Below are positions 62,744-64,000 of a stretch of 64,000 bases of DNA, one piece after another. The stretch is from NCBI RefSeq assembly GCF_030369675.1, contig NZ_CP128477.1:3366501-3430500 (forward strand), in the 5' to 3' direction. The first letter of the stretch is position 1. The number at the start of each line of letters is the position of its first letter. Origin of the DNA: Peteryoungia algae (GTDB taxonomy: Bacteria > Pseudomonadota > Alphaproteobacteria > Rhizobiales > Rhizobiaceae). A program made the position numbers and the translations under genes. The notes under the pieces are model-generated. The model did no database searches and was not told where the DNA came from. It saw only the letters and a program-made list of their open reading frames with translations.

Positions 62744-62830
62744 GGGAAAGCGAGATTACAAATCGGTAAGCTTTTCGTGATGTTTCGGTGGAGCACCAGT
62801 GACCCGGTTGCCAACGCCATCACCGGCGAA

Positions 62831-62850
62831 TTTGGCGCATTCGCGCCAAA
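62831..62850. promoter_or_regulatory. Perfect palindrome upstream of polA
   Basis: TTTGGCGC-ATTC-GCGCCAAA, eight-base arms, 43 bases before the polA ATG. It could be an operator for a dimeric regulator or an RNA hairpin in the polA leader. There is no T-run, so it is not a terminator. Confidence 0.4.
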
Positions 62851-62892
62851 CCGTCATGGACGTTTAGCCGCCCTCGCGCTATCCATGCCGAC

Positions 62893-64000
62893 ATGAAAAA
62901 AGGCGATCATCTCTTCCTCGTCGACGGCTCGGGTTTCATCTTCCGTGCCTTCCACGCCATCCCGGCCCTCAACCGCAAGTCGGACGGCCTGCCCGTCAAT
63001 GCGGTCTCGGGCTTCTGCAACATGCTGTGGAAGCTCTTGCGCGATGCGCGCAATACCGATGTCGGGGTGACGCCGACCCATCTGGCTGTGATCTTCGACT
63101 ATTCGTCGACGACCTTCCGCAAGGAAATCTACCCGCTCTACAAGGCGAACCGCTCGGCCCCCCCGGAAGATCTCATTCCCCAGTTTGGTCTGATCCGCCA
63201 CGCCACCCGCGCCTTCAACTTGCCGTGCATCGAGACAGAAGGCTTCGAGGCTGACGACATCATCGCGACCTATGCCCGCCAGGCCGAGGCAATTGGTGCC
63301 GATGTGACGATCGTCTCCTCCGACAAGGACCTGATGCAGCTCGTCACCGCGAATGTGCATATGTACGACGCGATGAAGGACAAGCAGATCGGCATCCCCG
63401 ACGTCATCGAGAAATGGGGCGTAGCCCCGGAAAAGATGATCGACCTGCAGGCGATGACCGGCGATTCGACCGACAACGTGCCCGGTATTCCCGGCATCGG
63501 CCCGAAGACCGCAGCCCAGCTTCTGGAAGAGTTCGGCGATCTCGAAACCCTGCTTGCCCGTGCCGGGGAAATCAAGCAGGTCAAGCGCCGCGAAAACATT
63601 GTCGCCAATGCCGAGCTCGCTCGCCTGTCCCGCCAGCTCGTGGAACTGCGCACCGACGTGCCGATCGACATGAAGCTGGAAGACCTGGTGCTGGAACCCC
63701 AGAACGGGCCGAAGCTGATCGGCTTCCTGAAGACCATGGAATTCACCACACTGACCCGTCGTGTCGCCGAAGCCTGCGACTGCGATGCCGCTGCCATAGA
63801 GCCCGCCATCGTGCCGGTCGAATGGGGTGATGCCGCCCGTGGTCCCGACCTTGATGCCGGCGACGTGCCCGCGCCTTCAGCCCCGGCGCCGGGCTCCGCT
63901 GCCGTGACCACTGCCGGCCCCGACGGCACAACGCCGGCTGACCTTGTGGCCAGCCGGGCCAATGCCTTTGCGGGCAAGCCGATCGATGCCACCGCCTATG
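62893..64000 (+). CDS. polA: DNA polymerase I (N-terminal part; runs off the window)
   Basis: The first 369 residues of Pol I. The 5'-nuclease domain is complete in outline: LFLVDGSGFIFRAFHAI, IFDYSSTTFRKEIYPLYKANR, EADDIIATYARQAE, IVSSDKDLMQLV and MTGDSTDNVPGIPGIGPKTA with its helix-hairpin-helix (about residues 188-207). It then enters the Pro/Ala-rich linker toward the 3'-5' exonuclease domain, which lies outside. There is no clear Shine-Dalgarno before the ATG at 62893, which is the only start in register with the family (MKKGDHLFLVDGSG). Confidence 0.97.
   Translation, partial: MKKGDHLFLVDGSGFIFRAFHAIPALNRKSDGLPVNAVSGFCNMLWKLLRDARNTDVGVTPTHLAVIFDYSSTTFRKEIYPLYKANRSAPPEDLIPQFGLIRHATRAFNLPCIETEGFEADDIIATYARQAEAIGADVTIVSSDKDLMQLVTANVHMYDAMKDKQIGIPDVIEKWGVAPEKMIDLQAMTGDSTDNVPGIPGIGPKTAAQLLEEFGDLETLLARAGEIKQVKRRENIVANAELARLSRQLVELRTDVPIDMKLEDLVLEPQNGPKLIGFLKTMEFTTLTRRVAEACDCDAAAIEPAIVPVEWGDAARGPDLDAGDVPAPSAPAPGSAAVTTAGPDGTTPADLVASRANAFAGKPIDATAY

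Overview
The window is a 64 kb piece of core chromosome from an alphaproteobacterium, most likely of the family Rhizobiaceae (Rhizobium/Agrobacterium/Sinorhizobium/Ciceribacter type). The evidence is the high GC content, the irr-fabA-fabB order, an Irr with an HHH motif, NrnC in place of Orn, a TIGR02300 protein, the rimP-nusA-ylxR-infB-rbfA-truB-rpsO-pnp run, the dnaX-ybaB block with the SRP RNA gene beside it, the pheA-kdsB/cycM pair, the moeB-recF and dnaK-dnaJ loci, and an anti-Shine-Dalgarno small RNA of the alpha-r14/suhB type. I saw no prophage, insertion sequence, CRISPR array, rRNA operon or plasmid function, and gene density is uniformly high.

Region by region. 1-5.5 kb: an RpoE-ChrR type ECF sigma/anti-sigma pair, divergent from a three-gene lipid operon (FAD amine-oxidase-like protein, DUF1365, cyclopropane fatty acid synthase-like methyltransferase), with a short-chain dehydrogenase converging on it. 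The divergent gap carries two matching ECF-type promoters. 5.5-12 kb: phosphomannomutase/phosphoglucomutase, a small RNA with three CUCCUCCC-type loops, nrnC, nadV and a large low-complexity protein of unknown function. 12-16 kb: rpsA-cmk, an acidic TIGR02300 protein and tRNA-Ala(GGC). 16-23 kb: small envelope genes, a TRIC-type channel, irr, fabA-fabB, two regulators and an RsmC-like methyltransferase. 23-33.5 kb: the transcription/translation block from rimP to pnp, with a candidate terminator-type leader in front of rimP. 33.6-42.8 kb: an MFS exporter, lytic transglycosylase, recR, MOSC protein, hydrolase, ybaB, dnaX, SRP RNA, HIT protein and nudC. 42.8-53.5 kb: pheA, kdsB, membrane cytochrome c, AEC transporter, adenosine-kinase-like sugar kinase, SH3 protein, 2-hydroxyacid dehydrogenase, GNAT, moeB, recF, slyX and a TetR regulator with a small membrane protein. 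53.5-64 kb: dnaJ, an exported protein, dnaK (with a near-perfect RpoH promoter), mrcA, YbaK, an M20 peptidase, a MarR regulator, a second multi-hairpin RNA and the start of polA.

Most of this is housekeeping. The parts most worth a second look are regulatory: the paired ECF promoters; two structured RNAs (one recognisable, one supported by strand-specific G-U pairing); a terminator-containing leader with a possible 20-codon ORF whose stop codon overlaps the rimP ribosome binding site; two exact TTAA-N7-TTAA CtrA-type boxes near mrcA and in front of a short transcript; and a TetR operator/promoter arrangement. I did not find a clearly new multi-gene system. All starts, boxes and functions are read by eye, with no database search.
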